Assembly (NCBI GenBank): GCA_900660155.1
Contig: CABFPE010000200.1
Coordinates: 750,672 to 814,671 of the forward strand
DNA length: 64,000 bases
Source: Hofstenia miamia
Taxonomy: Eukaryota; Xenacoelomorpha; Acoela; Hofsteniidae
Direction of reading: 5' to 3'
The notes under the pieces are model-generated. The model saw only the letters and a list, made by a program, of their open reading frames with translations, was not told the DNA's origin and searched no databases. Both the position numbers and the translations under genes were made by a program. Shown piece after piece: positions 10,690 through 23,029 of the stretch (positions are counted from its first letter, which is position 1; the number at the start of each line of letters is the position of its first letter).

Positions 10690-13616
10690 CAGAGGACTCC
10701 AGTAGTAGCAGCCACCACTATGAGGGGAGACAACTCTCTCCTTTGGAGCAAACCTCCCATGACTATGCACAGAGAAAACTCTCTGTGTGGGACTCTGAGG
10801 AGCTTAGAGTGCCTTTTGCCCAACTTACTAACATAACCCCGTCCCAAGTTGACTCAAAACCCCCTCCTAGTCCTGGTCCTTCCTCCCATGAATCAACTAG
10901 AGTTAGTTTCTGAAAAGCAGAGGAACAAAAAGCAAAGACATCTAAGGTTGGAGATGAGATTCTACATCTGTACTTCATCGCTATACAAAAGGCAGTTTGT
11001 CTAGTTTGCAACAATCTATCAGAGGAAACTAGAAATAGTCTGTGATGGACTTTTAGCACCAAAGATTTAACTTGTTCCATCAATGTTATCCCCTTTATTA
11101 TTGATGGGGAGCATAGGCCTAAAATCAATGCTATCATTTGCTATGACTCAAAGATGTTAGCTGGCATAGTACGACCCTATTGGCAAAGCACTGTCCACAC
11201 TATGTTTGATCAAGACTTCAATGTGTCTCACCTGTGCAAACTTTTAAACAGCAAGGAGAAAATCAAGAAATTCAAGTGTGTCAACATCAACCTCAACAAT
11301 CTGTTAATTGCTTACTTCTTCTGCGTAAATGAGGTAACTCATCCAAAGATTATGGAAAAGATTGAAATTGCCTATTGACTTGCTAAGGTGGAGAAGATAT
11401 GTTTAGTAATGTTTCTAAAGGAGGAATACCAAGATACCATCCCAGACAAGGTTGAGAACTTACACTTCCACATGGAAAACTTTACTGTCTTATACAGCAG
11501 TTCCTACAGGCCCACAAGTATGTATAAAGCTCACCTCATTTTGGCCATGAAGATTATCTATACAGACCTGCTCATGTGCAAAAAGATCCCCACACACTGT
11601 CTTGCAGTCAACACTTGTTTAATCATTGATGCATGTATTCAGGCTTAGTCTCTGGAGTCAATTAACATCAGCTCACCCATCCTGTCTACCATATCAGATC
11701 TCCATGTCAGCTTTGCCTATCGCACAATATGCAAGACTGCCAAAACTTTTCTGAAAAGTTATTCTCTGAGAAATTTGCACCAGCAATCCAATTGCGTGGA
11801 GATATGGGGGTTTTAGCCGCCTTTCTTACTGTTGATCCTCAAATTCAGCTGCCTCTGGATAAACCAACTCAAGAAAAGCAGTGTCCTTACAAAATTGCCA
11901 TCAGTCCTGCTGCCTGGAAAGTGAAGAATTGGCTGCTCCACTCCTGTTCATTGCCCACTTCTCCAGGAAAATCAAAAAAAGCTATGGAACATTTTGAGAA
12001 GTTTTATGCTCACCTCGTTAGATCCAGTGGACCCCTTGGTCATCTGCCACCACAAATGATCATGAACCATTTAGGAGTCGCCTTTCAGACTTAAGCATCT
12101 TTTCAGATACAGCCACCTCATGAAGATGCAGCAACAAGCCACCAAGGATGGCAAGATCATCCCTATCACTGTCTTGGGACAGACTATGAAGACACCAGAG
12201 CAATTCTACAGTGAGGAAGAGCTTTTATCCTCATCAGCTATAGAAGTATCACCTGTGACTAAAGCCTTGATTGAAGCTGTCAACTTAGAGAAATTTTCTG
12301 GAGTCACAGTCTCACTGAAGCTCATGCTAGCTTGGTCTATCACTGATAATGAAAGAATTCTAACTATTGAGCCACACCCCAACAAATTTGCTGAGAAACC
12401 AGCAATTGTTGATAGAGTTGTTGAGCAAATAGCAACAACAACATACTAGGTCTTATGAAATGGTGTCTTACCAAGATGCTTACCAAAGAAGAGCGGGTCC
12501 TCCTACTATCAGCAGGGTGACAACTCACCCTGGACGTAGAGTGCACCACAGCCCACCTATGCCTAACTACACCTCAGATTGAAAACTTACAGAGCCACAG
12601 ACTCTGCAGCACGTTTTGGGAATCCATTCAAGAAGCCAAGATCAACTATCCTTCACTATCAGAACAGCCTCCCTCCAGAGCAAGTCAAGTTTTGCCTACT
12701 GGAAAAGAACATTGAGAAAAACAATCTCATCTGTATTCCACCTACTTTCCTGATGACACTGCTGATCCTGCTGTCCTGGAGAGTCTGCCATGGAAAGAAG
12801 AAGGTTTCTGCCCATCTTGCTGATCATATCAATTACATGTCAACTGCTGCTGAGATCAATAAGGCAATGCAAACAAAAGAGTACAAAGAAACCTGTGATG
12901 CACTGTTGGGAAGTGGAAATCCTGAATGCTTATATATTGATGGGAAGCTAACAATAAGAGATATTTTTCAAAAAAGGTAGCCCATTTCTACCCAACTGGA
13001 AATAATCCACAGGACCATCAACTCACTTGATCCTTGTGGCATAATTTTGTTCCAGGCAGGAGGTGATCTCATGTGGACAAAGAAAGCTGAGATGATCACC
13101 CAATACTACAATGTTACCAAGTGCATTGAAATAATTACCATGTTATGTGCCAGCATCACTGATCCTGAGGAAATGATGCTACAGCAGGTGAATGAGTACT
13201 GTTCACTCTTTGTTGATCATGCCACATGTATGGGATCCCTCCAAGAGGTTTTTCTCTATTTTTACCCCAATACAATGATCAAAGCAGAAGACTCACACAC
13301 CTGCAACACTGATGCCCTAGTGACACTTCTCATTGCCCTCAAGGGCCTCTGGCTGTACAAACATTTTTACAATACATTCATCAGGAGATTGAATGTATTA
13401 CAATGCAATTGTCCCATTAGTTCTAGGCTACCAGAGCTCAAGTATTTTAGGCTATGCAGTGAAATTGCCACTCAATGGGAGGCACTTATGCAAGTAACTT
13501 GGCAACCATTGTACACAGAGGTTTCATCCTGGGATGATGTGCTGGCAAAGGAAATGGTTGAAGAAGCCCAAAAGCTGTTGTGTGGTCCTACTGTCCAACT
13601 GTTACCACAAACTTAA
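10690..13616 (+). pseudogene. Family A post-pol gene (ORF3), unknown protein
   Basis: About 2.8 kb of coding-like sequence between integrase and the polypurine tract. Longest open stretches are 11,154-11,378, 11,388-11,648, 11,729-12,094, 12,120-12,449, 12,579-12,980 and 13,047-13,616. The start is Ser/Pro-rich and looks disordered; the rest looks mostly helical. The most conserved part is 13,170-13,530, with GSLQEVFLYFYPNT and LPELKYFRLCSE, which recurs in the copies at 25,978-26,388 and 14,596-14,850. I see no signal peptide, transmembrane segment or furin site, so the position suggests Env but the sequence does not. It is a broken fossil of an unidentified protein family. Confidence 0.65.
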
Positions 13617-13618
13617 CC

Positions 13619-13633
13619 ATGGAATGGGGGGCA
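13619..13633 (+). promoter_or_regulatory. Polypurine tract of family A
   Basis: ATGGAATGGGGGGCA lies immediately before the TGTAGA start of the 3' LTR. The minus-strand copy has GGCAATGGGGGCG in the same place (25,908-25,920). This is the plus-strand primer site of the LTR element and fixes the LTR start. Confidence 0.8.
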
Positions 13634-13850
13634 TGTAGATTCACTCAGGGCCCTTTATTTATTTTATTTTCATTTATTGACACTCTCTTTAATTAATTCT
13701 GTGCTATTACCATCATTTATTTAGTGATTTTTATTAATTTTTAGAGTTTTGAATTTAATTTTTGAATTTATTGTAATTGTCTCCTCAATTAAAGAGTACA
13801 TGTAATTGCTCATTTAATTTGTGCAGGAAAAAGTGAATTTTGTAAAATGA
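13634..13850 (+). mobile_element. Family A 3' LTR of the main copy (partial)
   Basis: Matches the 5' LTR at 5,240-5,456 with roughly 20 differences. After GTGAATTTTGTAAAATG the two LTRs part, and the remainder is replaced by other repeat sequence, so the 3' LTR is not complete. Confidence 0.75.
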
Positions 13851-14480
13851 GAGAGCCCTAAGTTAAAGAGAGAGAGAGAGAAAAGAGATACCCTATGAGT
13901 TCCTGGGTGCATAGTGTGTCCTACATGCAAAATAAACCTACACTCAGTGCTGCCTCAGCTTGTTCCATTTAGGTGGTAGCAAAATGAATTAAATAAATAA
14001 TGAAATGAAGAGCACATATGGTTTCCTATCCCTACACCTTTTGGAGTGCTGATGAAATAAACTTGGAAAGCTATTACCACTGCAGGGTGCCTGGGTCAGC
14101 TCTCTGATGAATTTAGAAAAGCATTTTTTAATAAATTACAAACATCAAAATAACAAAGGTTAACTAAACTCTATTGAATGTTTCTAATAAAATCAAGATA
14201 TTTATTGCATAAAGACAGGTGTTAGTTAAACAAAAATGAGAGAATTCATACTGTAATATTAAACAACAAATCAGGTTCCTCACATGACCTTTTGTATGAT
14301 AAACAAACTCAACTAGCAGAACTGAAAAAAAATTAAATATTTAAAATTGCACATTTTGTCAAATGTAGTTACACCAAAGTAAGGGAAATACAAAATAAAT
14401 GTACTGTAACTAATTTAAAATTAGCAATTACTAATTTCATAATAATAATTCAGAAAATGTTTTGTGCCTTTGTTGGGGAG
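13851..14480. repeat. Mixed repeat sequence after the 3' LTR
   Basis: Starts GAGAGAGCCCTAAGTTAAAG with a short GA run, resembling 23,980-24,050 (AGAGCCCTAATTTAAAC...). At 14,040-14,100 a stretch with TGCTGATGAAATAAACTTGG and GGGTGCCTGGGTCAG resembles the end and primer side of the family A LTR (5,580-5,660). The rest is A/T-rich with no reading frame. Confidence 0.4.
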
Positions 14481-15399
14481 GTAGACTGACACCACACCCC
14501 CCAAAACTGGACTATTTTTAATTGACCAACTCCACAATGTCATTCAGAGTGAGAGCTTTTGCATCTTGCAGGAGTATCATAGCACAAGGATAATTCTAGA
14601 AGAGAATATCCAAGTGTTGAGAGTAATGTGTTGCATAACATATAGATTTGATTTCAGTTGTGACATGTTTGGTGAACTTGTAAAACTTATGAGTTGTGAA
14701 GTGATCTGATATTGGGAGTATGTTTCTCAGGTTGTGGATTTTCTTAGTGAAAATGTTGTAAAATTTTGAGTATAGGTATAGCTCTTTGAGTGCTATTTGT
14801 AGCATGATGCATGCATCCATGTCAGAATCAGTTGATTCTTCTTTGATCATTGCATCTTGTTAGAAAAACTTAAGCAATGAAAAAAGGTTACTGTGTGATT
14901 TGACTTCATCAAAGTATATAGTGATGTGTTCTGTTACTAGCTCTTCAGTCATAGCATCAGGATCATTTATCTTAGCTCACATCATGATTAGGATTTCAAT
15001 GTGCTTTGTAATGTCATAGTATTTAAGTTTCTGTTGTATCAGGTTAGTCCATAAAAGATCATTCATACCTGAGAATATAATTTTTGTATTGCTAGTTTGT
15101 TCTTTGATTGGTTTACTGTTTTGGAAAAGATGTTCTAAAGGAACATGACCATCAGCATATAGCCAGGATGTGTCATCTTCTCTTATGAGCTTTTGGCAAC
15201 TTTATTGGAATGTAACTAGGTTTAATGTTTTTACAAGTTGGAGGAGTGGCATTCGTGTATTGTGTGAATTGGTGATCAATAGGTCTATGTAATTTAAAGG
15301 ACATGCTCAAAAGGCCCACTTCACTTGCCTTTTGAACCTTTTTCCAATTGAGAAAATTTGGATTTATTGAATTGAAAAAACTATATAGTTTCATTTCAG

Positions 15400-18130
15400 T
15401 TTTGTACTGCAGCATGTATTGTAATCAATTATATATCTCTTTAGCTTTACAGCTAAAATAGCAATGTTAGTTACTTTCTTAATTTTATTATAAAAATTCT
15501 CACAAAATATTGAATGTGTCATCAATTTCACAACTGCTCACTTTTTTCATTGAATAAGAATATTGAATTTAGAAAATTATCTGTACTTTCATTTCAGTAT
15601 TGTACTGCAGCATGTATTGCAATCAATTAAATATCTCTTTAGTTTCAAAGCTAAAATAGCAACATTAGCTGCTTTCTTAGTTGCATTATGAAAAAAGTCT
15701 CACAAAGTATTGAATGTGACATAAATTTCACAATTGCTCACTTTAGTACTTGAAAAAACAATTTTTAATTTCTTTTTTAAGTATGAGTGATTTTAACTTT
15801 CCATACCAAGTAATCTTATGAAATTTATAAAAATGAGATTAAGAAATTTTATTTATTCTTACACTAGATTTTGATAATTTACTTGAAAATAAAAATGAAG
15901 CCCAAAATATCAAAGCCTTCACACTCACTTTTTGGGTTGAATGCACTTGCATAATATTTGAATTTGGAAAAAAGTGAAAAACACCAATATTGTATTTAAA
16001 GCAAACAGGCAATAACTTATAAACACACAAAGAAACAAACAAACTTTTGACTTAACTAACCTAGGTAAATAATTGCTTAAATTGTTAATAATGAAAACAA
16101 TTATCATAAAGTTTAACAATAAATGTTTTTGCTTTTAAAAAATTTCCTAGAAATTAAAAACCATACAATCTTTATAATATAATATGCTTGCTTTTTAAGA
16201 AGAGGAAACCATTTCCTCCCTCCATACATTGACAATTGAAATAAATGAAAATATAACAATATCTCTTAACACATGTATAACAAATTTTAAACACCTACAA
16301 TCAAAATATCAATTCATTTTTTCAATTAAAACTATATTGAAATAGCAATTTATAAATCTATCTAATGAAATTCGTGTTTTTTGAATTTCAACAATATTCA
16401 TATTATTTCATTAAATTGAGAATAAAGCATTGATCAAATAAAAAATATAACAGTGTGAATAAATTCAAGACGTTTGAAAATATTTAGAATGAGGAATTTT
16501 CAGCAAAAATTCGCCTTTTGAAATTTATTCCCAAACATGAGATCTCTTAAATCTAGGGCACATTGAAAATACCACTAAGGCATTCAAGAAAATTTCACAA
16601 TGCAATCTCTAGATCAACTTAAAAAATAAGAGATAAACATTTTTAAGTAAATTTACACATGCAGATTCTAAATATGAAATAATTTTTTCATTTTAAAAAG
16701 TCCCTAAAGAGTGGTTTTAATATCAATATTGCAAAGTAAGGGTTTTTTTGCCAAATCTGAGAAAAATTGCATTTAATTCTTCAATTTACATTAAAATGAC
16801 AGCTCAAAGTTAAAATTTAATACCATAAACCAACTCAGATGCATTAATTAAGGTAGAATGAGCAATTTTAAACAAAAATTTGCTTATGGAATTGATTCCC
16901 AAACATGCGATCTCTTAAATCTAGGGCACATTGAAATTGACACTCAGGCATTCAAGAAAATTTCACAATGCAATCTCTAGATCAACTTAAAGGATAAGAG
17001 ATCGATATTTTCAAGTAATTTCAGACCTGTAGAATCATGTAGAATATTATATTGGTTTTTAATTTTAAGCTTTTGTTAAAGAGCAGTTTTAAAATAAATA
17101 TTGCTAATTTGAGTTTTCACATATAATTGATTGAATGAGGATGAAAGGGCTTCCAAATCTAGAAATTTAATGCCAGAAACACATTTGCCAGTCTTTAATT
17201 AATGTAGAACCATCAATCTTTACTGAGAAGTATTAGTCAATGCTCTGAAAAATTTTTATTATCAAAAACCCAGAAATCCCAGTATATTCAATAACCATGG
17301 CAATATCTCAAAGAAATTGACAGAATGGATCAAAGATACCAATAAAATGGAGTAAAATGTAAATGAGTTTTCAAGGTTTATCCATGATATCCATTTTCAT
17401 CATCCACAATATAAATTTAAAAATCACTGATAATTTGCAAGCTTATAGGGGTCTCCTAATATGAAGTGAAATTTTACTAAGCAAAATGTTAAAGACTAAA
17501 GAAATTAAAAACAAAATGCATTTTTATAGCTTTTTTCAAAAAAATCACTATAAGTTTTAAAAAATTACTAACCCATCCTATAATATTCATATCTAAAAAA
17601 GAAAATTTCCCATTATGGAAGATTGACAGGGAATTTTTGGAAATTTTTTTTGAATGTTATTTCTTGTATTATTACAAATATCTAAAGTAAAAATTTCCAA
17701 TTTTTGAATTTTTAATTTTGAAAAAATGTTTTTTTAGTTGAAGTATTTAAAGCTTTTTGTATTGCAACAGATCAAAAAAATTAGAAATTCTTTCAAAACT
17801 GCGCATTTTGGTGTAAAAATCTTATTCATAGTTTCATTACATCAAAAGGTATTAAAGAAAATATCTTTTCTGAAAAATTTGCCCAGCTCTGGTCAGCCTA
17901 GCTCAGCCTTAGAGCTAAGCATGCTGAGAAAAAATTTTTTTCATTGAAATTTGCTACTTAAAAATTCAAATGGAGCTGTGGTATCTTCAACTTGCAGAGT
18001 TCTATAAGCCTGCAAAATTTCATGGTGATAGCTACAACATTAGCAGAGCAATGGGCAAAGATGTGTTTTTCAAGAAATTTAGAGCAAGTGTTGAAAGCAA
18101 CTAATGTTACTTAACAGTACTGCCCAGACT
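15400..18130. repeat. Repeat Y, AT-rich, internally tandem
   Basis: Non-coding A/T-rich insertion in ORF3 copy 4. It contains two tandem pairs: about 15,382-15,578 and 15,579-15,775 (period about 197 bp, sharing GTACTGCAGCATGTATTG), and about 16,492-16,760 and 16,860-17,120 (period about 368 bp, sharing CTTAAATCTAGGGCACATTG and TCACAATGCAATCTCTAG). Its end (17,985-18,130) matches 28,200-28,320, and 16,620-16,790 matches 27,960-28,125. It is an interspersed repeat of unknown class. Confidence 0.65.
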
Positions 18131-19183
18131 GCTGATGTACTGATTGCATTCTTTTAGTGGGATGTGAACTTGATGAGTTTTTCAATGTTTTGAATTCCAT
18201 GCTGGCTGGATAACAGCTATGTTTATCAGTGGGCTCAGTATGCAATAGTGATTTTCTGATTTGATTGCCTCTTTGATTGAGATATCACTGGTAGGAATGA
18301 TGTCTAGTTTGGCAAATCCTATGGAAATGGGGTAGTTCAACTGTGTGTGAACTATATGATTCCATAGGAAGTCTGACTAATAGGCATCACAAAATCATTC
18401 AATATTTGTGTCTGAGATTACAAATTTAGCTGAGGTACAGTCAACATCTATTGCAAGTTGAGAATGAGGCTTGAGTAGGAGAGTGATTTCAGGTTTTGAC
18501 CAAGCTTCAGTGAAGCATGTTTTCAAATATGAGATGCTGTCTGTTTCCTTGCATAATATAAACTGACAGTTGACTATTGTTGCATTGACAGGGGTATCTT
18601 TTGTCACTCATATTAGATATGTCACAGCTTCCATTCTTATCCATTCAGGTTTGGATGGTGCAATTTCAACACCTAGCTTTTCAACATTATTTTCTTTGAT
18701 AGTAAGTTGATGTTGTGGCTTTAGAAGTGTTTTGGTAGACAGTATATTGTCTTTCTTGATTTGCAATTGTTTTGGGGAGTGATATTGGAAAGGAGGTTCT
18801 GTATAAAAGCCAGTTCTTTAATTTTAGGATAGGAATGACTGAAATTTTGTGGAATTTGCTTTTACAAAATTTATCCTGGGTCTTGTGTGATAATGGGAAT
18901 TGTAATGGAGTGTCCTCTGTTAAATAAATTGCTATTAACCATAAAGGGGATTTTGTGTTTTATCTGGAGCTCTTGTTTCCTCAAAGAAGGCAGTTTAGAA
19001 ATCTGTGTGATCTTGCAAATTAAAACTTTGTTGGACGTCATTTAGTATGATTTCAGCTGAGTGATGGTAGGAGCCAGATGGAGATGTGATGTTGATGGTA
19101 TTCCATGTGTTGTCAGTGGCCCTATCAACTTTGATGTTGTACCAAATATTATTTATTTCATTGAGTGTGTTGACCAACTGTGA

Positions 19184-19188
19184 GTATG
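19184..19188. repeat. Target-site duplication GTATG (left)
   Basis: The 5-bp sequence GTATG flanks the Gypsy element here and again at 23,216-23,220, as expected for Ty3/Gypsy integration. Confidence 0.9.
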
Positions 19189-19409
19189 TGTTATAAGAAA
19201 AAGGCTTGCTGATTCAAGCTTTTATTCAATGAAACCAGAGGCAAGTAAATAAATAGTATGAAATAACTAATGTACATAAAGTGAAGATAAATACTGGTAG
19301 TGTTAATATAATATGCACATAACAATGCATCTACAACTTAGTAGTGAACAAAGTTTACATAAGTCAAATAATCAATAAGCAACATACTAGTGAAACACAT
19401 ATTATAACA
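19189..19409 (-). mobile_element. 3' LTR of the CsRN1-like Gypsy
   Basis: 221 bp. On the minus strand it starts TGTTATAATATGTG and ends TTATAACA, so the LTR has 8-bp inverted ends (TGTTATAA/TTATAACA). It matches 23,030-23,215 with about eight substitutions and one extra stretch of about 30 bp near its end. Confidence 0.9.
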
Positions 19410-20569
19410 TTCCTCCCCACCTTAAAACAGTCACCATTTGATCTGAAGGTGGTCAGGGGGTGTCTAATTCTTTTTGGTCGAGTTGAAACTTCAGCATCAA
19501 AACACACGTCCTCTGAGTTGGCAGGATTTGAAGCAATGTTGCCATTTGGAGCCAAACCATAATCCGCAGTTTCATCATCGTCTGAGGTTCCTCTGTGAAG
19601 ATGTTGATCGTGAGATTGGTGGAGTTCATTGATGTTGACGAGATTTTCAGTATCTACGTTAAGGCTAGGAGACAAGTGCCATTTAGAGACTGTATTGATT
19701 CGCCCGTTTTCTTGTTCGATCTTTGCAAAGAAGGGATTCACTACTTGTACAATTTTGACAGGTTTAACCAAGGGATCATCTTTATTTCTTACATGAATTT
19801 TGAAGTATGCTTCTTTTCCAGTTGAAAGCCATTTAGGAAGGCAGTATCCCTGTGTTCCTTTTCTCTGGAAGGAGAAGAATAGAAAATGGGGAGTTTCATT
19901 TGTTGCAGTACATAAGAGGCTGTGGTTGGCAGCTAGAGCTTCAGGTAGAACTGTTATCCACATTGACTGAGAAAGGCCACAAGAATGAAGTAAGCATCTT
20001 ATAGATTTCAAAATTACGCCATTATATCTCTCAACTTGTCCATTACAGCATGGATTGTAAGGTGTTGTCTTAGAGTGTGAAATTCCCAAGTGCAGTAGAA
20101 TTTTGTTGAACTCATCTGCCATGAACTGACTTCCATGGTCTGAGTGAATAAAGTCTGGAGTACCAAATAGCGTAAATAACTGTTGGAGAGCTGAAAGGAC
20201 AGAGTCAATTGTGATATCTTTCAGAGGCAAGGCGAAGGGAAATCGGCTATACTCATCACCAACTGTAAGGAGATATCTATATCCTTGTGATAGAGGTTTT
20301 GGTCCAAGTATGTCAATATTGAGTCTTTCATAAGGTCGAGAAGCTTTAATTAGATGTGAATTTTTAGGTGGCTTGAAGAATTGCGGCTTGCATTCAAGAC
20401 ATGTTCGACAATTAGCTGTTACATCTCGTGCTTCTTGAAGTGAGAAAGGTAAATTGTGACATTGAATATATTCCCAGAAACAAGTAATGCCAGGATGAGC
20501 TAGACTGGAATGAAGATCTTTCAAATTGGTTGAATTTTCTTGAGTTGTTGCAGCTGATCTGGTGAGCAA
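19364..20569 (-). pseudogene. pol: Gypsy integrase fossil
   Basis: A 401-aa open stretch. Residues 20-65: zinc-binding HHCC (HSSLAHPG ... CRTCLECKP). Residues about 85-260: DD(35)E core, with NIDILGPKP (first Asp), FIHSDHGSQFM (second Asp) and NGQVERYNG (Glu), all key residues visible. Residues about 285-320 form a C-terminal barrel-like region, then an acidic tail. The YLLTVGDEYSRFPFALPL and LLCTATNETPH segments are typical of CsRN1/Boudicca-like integrases. It inserts the DNA copy into the host genome. The frame runs past the polypurine tract into the LTR. Confidence 0.9.
19410..19423 (-). promoter_or_regulatory. Polypurine tract of the CsRN1-like Gypsy
   Basis: On the minus strand AAGGTGGGGAGGAA lies directly before the TGTTATAA start of the 3' LTR. 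It is a classic plus-strand primer. Confidence 0.9.
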
Positions 20570-21102
20570 ATTGGCATATGTGTTATCAGTGCCTTCCTGT
20601 GTACAATATCGTAATTAAATTCCGACAATTCCAGTCTCCATCTTGCTAATTTATCATTCTTTATTCTCGACTTTTGCTTAGAGAATAAATAGCTAACTGC
20701 CTTCTGGTCAGTTTTGATAAGAGTAGGGAACAAATGGAGATAATCCTTCCATTTTCTGGTAGCTTCAACAATTGCAAGAGCTTCCTGTTCAACCGTCGAT
20801 TGTTGCAGTTCAGATGGAGATAGTGTGCATGAGAAGAAGGCTATAGGGCGTTCTGCTTGAGATAAAACACCTCCTAGTGCTACCCCAGATGCGTCTGTTT
20901 CAAGTAACAGCAGTTCAGAGTTAGATTCTGGTATAACAAGGATTGATTTTGAAATATCAGCTTTTAAGGCGTCAATAGTTTGTTGAACATTAGTGGACAA
21001 AGGAAATTTGTTTTCTTTCTGAGTTTCTAAGAGACATTGAATTTTTCTCGAATAGTCATGTATCCATTTAGCATTGTAAGCAAAAAACCTATTAGACAAC
21101 AA
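20521..21102 (-). pseudogene. pol: Gypsy RNase H fossil
   Basis: The 193-aa stretch contains LLLETDASGVALGGVLSQ (catalytic Asp in TDAS), then QQSTVEQEALAIVEA (catalytic Glu) and IKTDQKAVSYLF with the third acidic residue, then RWRLELSEFNYDIVHR. This is a full Ty3/Gypsy RNase H, which removes RNA during reverse transcription. It connects RT upstream to integrase downstream on the same strand. Confidence 0.9.
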
Positions 21103-21660
21103 AGTTGAGCTGATGTCCTAGGGTAAGGATATTTGTTAAGTGCTCTGAGACGTTCTGGATCAGGTCTTTTAGTACCATTTTTGACTATATGTCGCAGGAA
21201 TTGAATGCTCTTTGTTCTGAAAATGCATTTATCTTTGTTGAGTGTCAGGACGATCACTTTTGCAACATTAAGAAATCTTTCCAGAATTTTGTCATGTTCT
21301 TTTATGGTGATACCACATATGGTTACGTCATCAAGATAAGGATAGGTTTTGCAAAGATTATTTTCTTTAATAATATTGTCTATTATACATTGGAAGGCAG
21401 GAACTGCGTTTGTGAGACCAAATGGAGGGCGGGTGAATTGGAATAATCTACTGTCTGCTTCGAATGCCATAAAAGGACGATCTTCTTTCTTTATTGCAAC
21501 CTGATGGTAGGCCGATATCAGATCTATCTTACTAAAATAATGGTTCTCCGCAACACTGATAAGAATAGATTCCACATTAACAAAAGGGTACGTGTCAACA
21601 TTTGTGAACAGATTAATGGTTTCAGAATAGTCAATAACCATCCGAGGTTTCCCAGTTCAA
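21027..21660 (-). pseudogene. pol: Gypsy reverse transcriptase fossil
   Basis: 204-aa open stretch. FSKIDLISAYHQVAI holds the first catalytic Asp, PFGLTNAVPAFQ the template-grip motif, YPYLDDVTI the YxDD box, then LNKDKCIF and IQFLRHIV. The order and spacing are those of Ty3/Gypsy RT. The upstream gag-protease stretch ends with the RT entry (IEYSTSPWRAQAFVV). Confidence 0.9.
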
Positions 21661-23003
21661 ACAACAAAAGCTTGGGCTCTCCAGGGAGATGTTGAATATT
21701 CGATAATGTCATTCTTTAAAAGGTTTTGAATCTCTTCGCAAATAAATGTCTTGTCTTTAACAGAAAGATAGTGAGCTTTAGTAGCTATTGGCTGAATATT
21801 GTCAGGTAAACCAGCTGAAAATATTTCAGGTGACTGAAAATCCATAGGTTGAAGGGATGCACATTTCAGTTTTGGTAATTGGCCACCAGTATTTAGTTCA
21901 ACAGTCTTGTGACGTGCAAGTATATCCATTCCAATAATACAATCAGTAACAAGAGATTCTACAACAGTAAGTTGGACAGGGTGATCAGTATTGTTTAAAC
22001 AAAGATTAGCAGTTATATGGCCATTTGTTTTAGCTGTTGAATTATTAGCTAACTGAGTAGTAGCCAAATCTTTTACAATGTGTAACCTGAATTTCTTTGC
22101 TAATTTCACTATGATAAAGGAGTTCGTAGATCCTGAATCTGTAAGAGCGTTTATTGGAGGACGTCCATTAATGGATACTTTAGAGTAAAGTGCTTTAAGG
22201 GTAGGATTCATTGTAATAGTACACAAAACTGATGCAACTGTAGATGAACTTGCTTCTTTATAAGAGTTAGATGATTTACAAACAGACGACCAATGATATT
22301 TCTTTCCGCATTTGTGGCATAATGAATCTTTAGCAGGACACTTACTCCTAGAGTGTGACTTACGCCCACAGAAAAAGCATTTTTGATCTCTAGTGTTTGA
22401 AGTTTTCTGAAATGCATTTAAGTTAGTGTCAGTAGAGGTATCCGTAGAAGCCATAGTATTATACATGTTGTTTTTGGGATTTGTGTGAAATGGCAGTGAA
22501 TAGTCAGTTGAGAGTTCAATAGCACTTGCCAATCTTGTACAATTATCAAGTGAAGCTTGATCATTGTCCAGTTCGAGTAGATGAGCGCGGATAGTGTTAG
22601 ACTTTATTCCAGCGACCAAAGCGTCTCTTAGAAGAATATTTTGATGTTCTAATACAGTGAGGGCTTGACAATCACATGGATAAACTAACAGCTTCAGACA
22701 TTTGACGAATTCAGTGACAGGTTCATTTAAGTTTTGAGTACATGAAAGTAATTGATGACAACTATGTAGAACTCACAATGGCGTTTGAAATTGTTGATTG
22801 AGAAGTGTTAGAGCCGCATCAAATGTAGTAGCTCCTTCCAATAGGGAAAAGAGATCAGATCCTGCATGTGCTCTGAGGAAAGCTAGTTTATGTTCGTCAT
22901 CAACAATCTCATTGATAGTAAGTCCTTCAACAAAACAACTGCGCCATCATCTCCATTGAGCAGATGTAGGATTCTGAGGTAATGCTGGTGGTGTAAATTT
23001 CAT
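21657..23003 (-). pseudogene. gag: Gypsy gag-protease fossil
   Basis: Gag begins at the ATG at 23,003, only 26 nt after the 5' LTR, with MKFTPPALPQNP and a matrix/capsid-like region. The main open stretch 21,657-22,619 carries two CX2CX4HX4C zinc knuckles (CFFCGRKSHSRSKC and CHKCGKKYHWSSVC, near residues 80-115), then the protease with NALTDSGSTNSFI (DSGS active site) and CIIGMDIL. Gag packages the RNA; the protease matures the polyprotein. Part of a broken fossil. Confidence 0.85.
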
Positions 23004-23029
23004 TACAGTATTTATTAATTGAATAAAAT

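Larger units (their letters stand above)
5240..13850 (+). mobile_element. Family A Ty3/Gypsy-like LTR retrotransposon, main copy
   Basis: Fossil LTR element of about 8.6 kb. In order: 5' LTR, leader (5,613-6,068), gag (6,069-7,073 and beyond), aspartic protease, reverse transcriptase with YMDD, RNase H, integrase with an HHCC zinc site and a DD(35)E core, a long post-pol gene, a polypurine tract (13,619-13,633) and a truncated 3' LTR (from 13,634). Domain order protease-RT-RNaseH-integrase places it in Ty3/Gypsy. It is broken, with at least ten breaks, so no protein is made whole. LTR divergence of roughly 10% suggests moderate age. The unusual part is the roughly 2.8-kb third gene after pol. 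Confidence 0.85.

Noticed and set aside
10537-11137. Minus-strand frames opposite the start of ORF3
   Set aside because: They are shadows of plus-strand coding-like sequence and have no motifs of their own.
10690-13616. ORF3 as a retroviral envelope gene
   Set aside because: The position fits, but no signal peptide, hydrophobic anchor, cysteine pattern or protease site is visible.
19344-19825. Plus-strand frames opposite the Gypsy integrase
   Set aside because: Antisense shadows of the minus-strand integrase.
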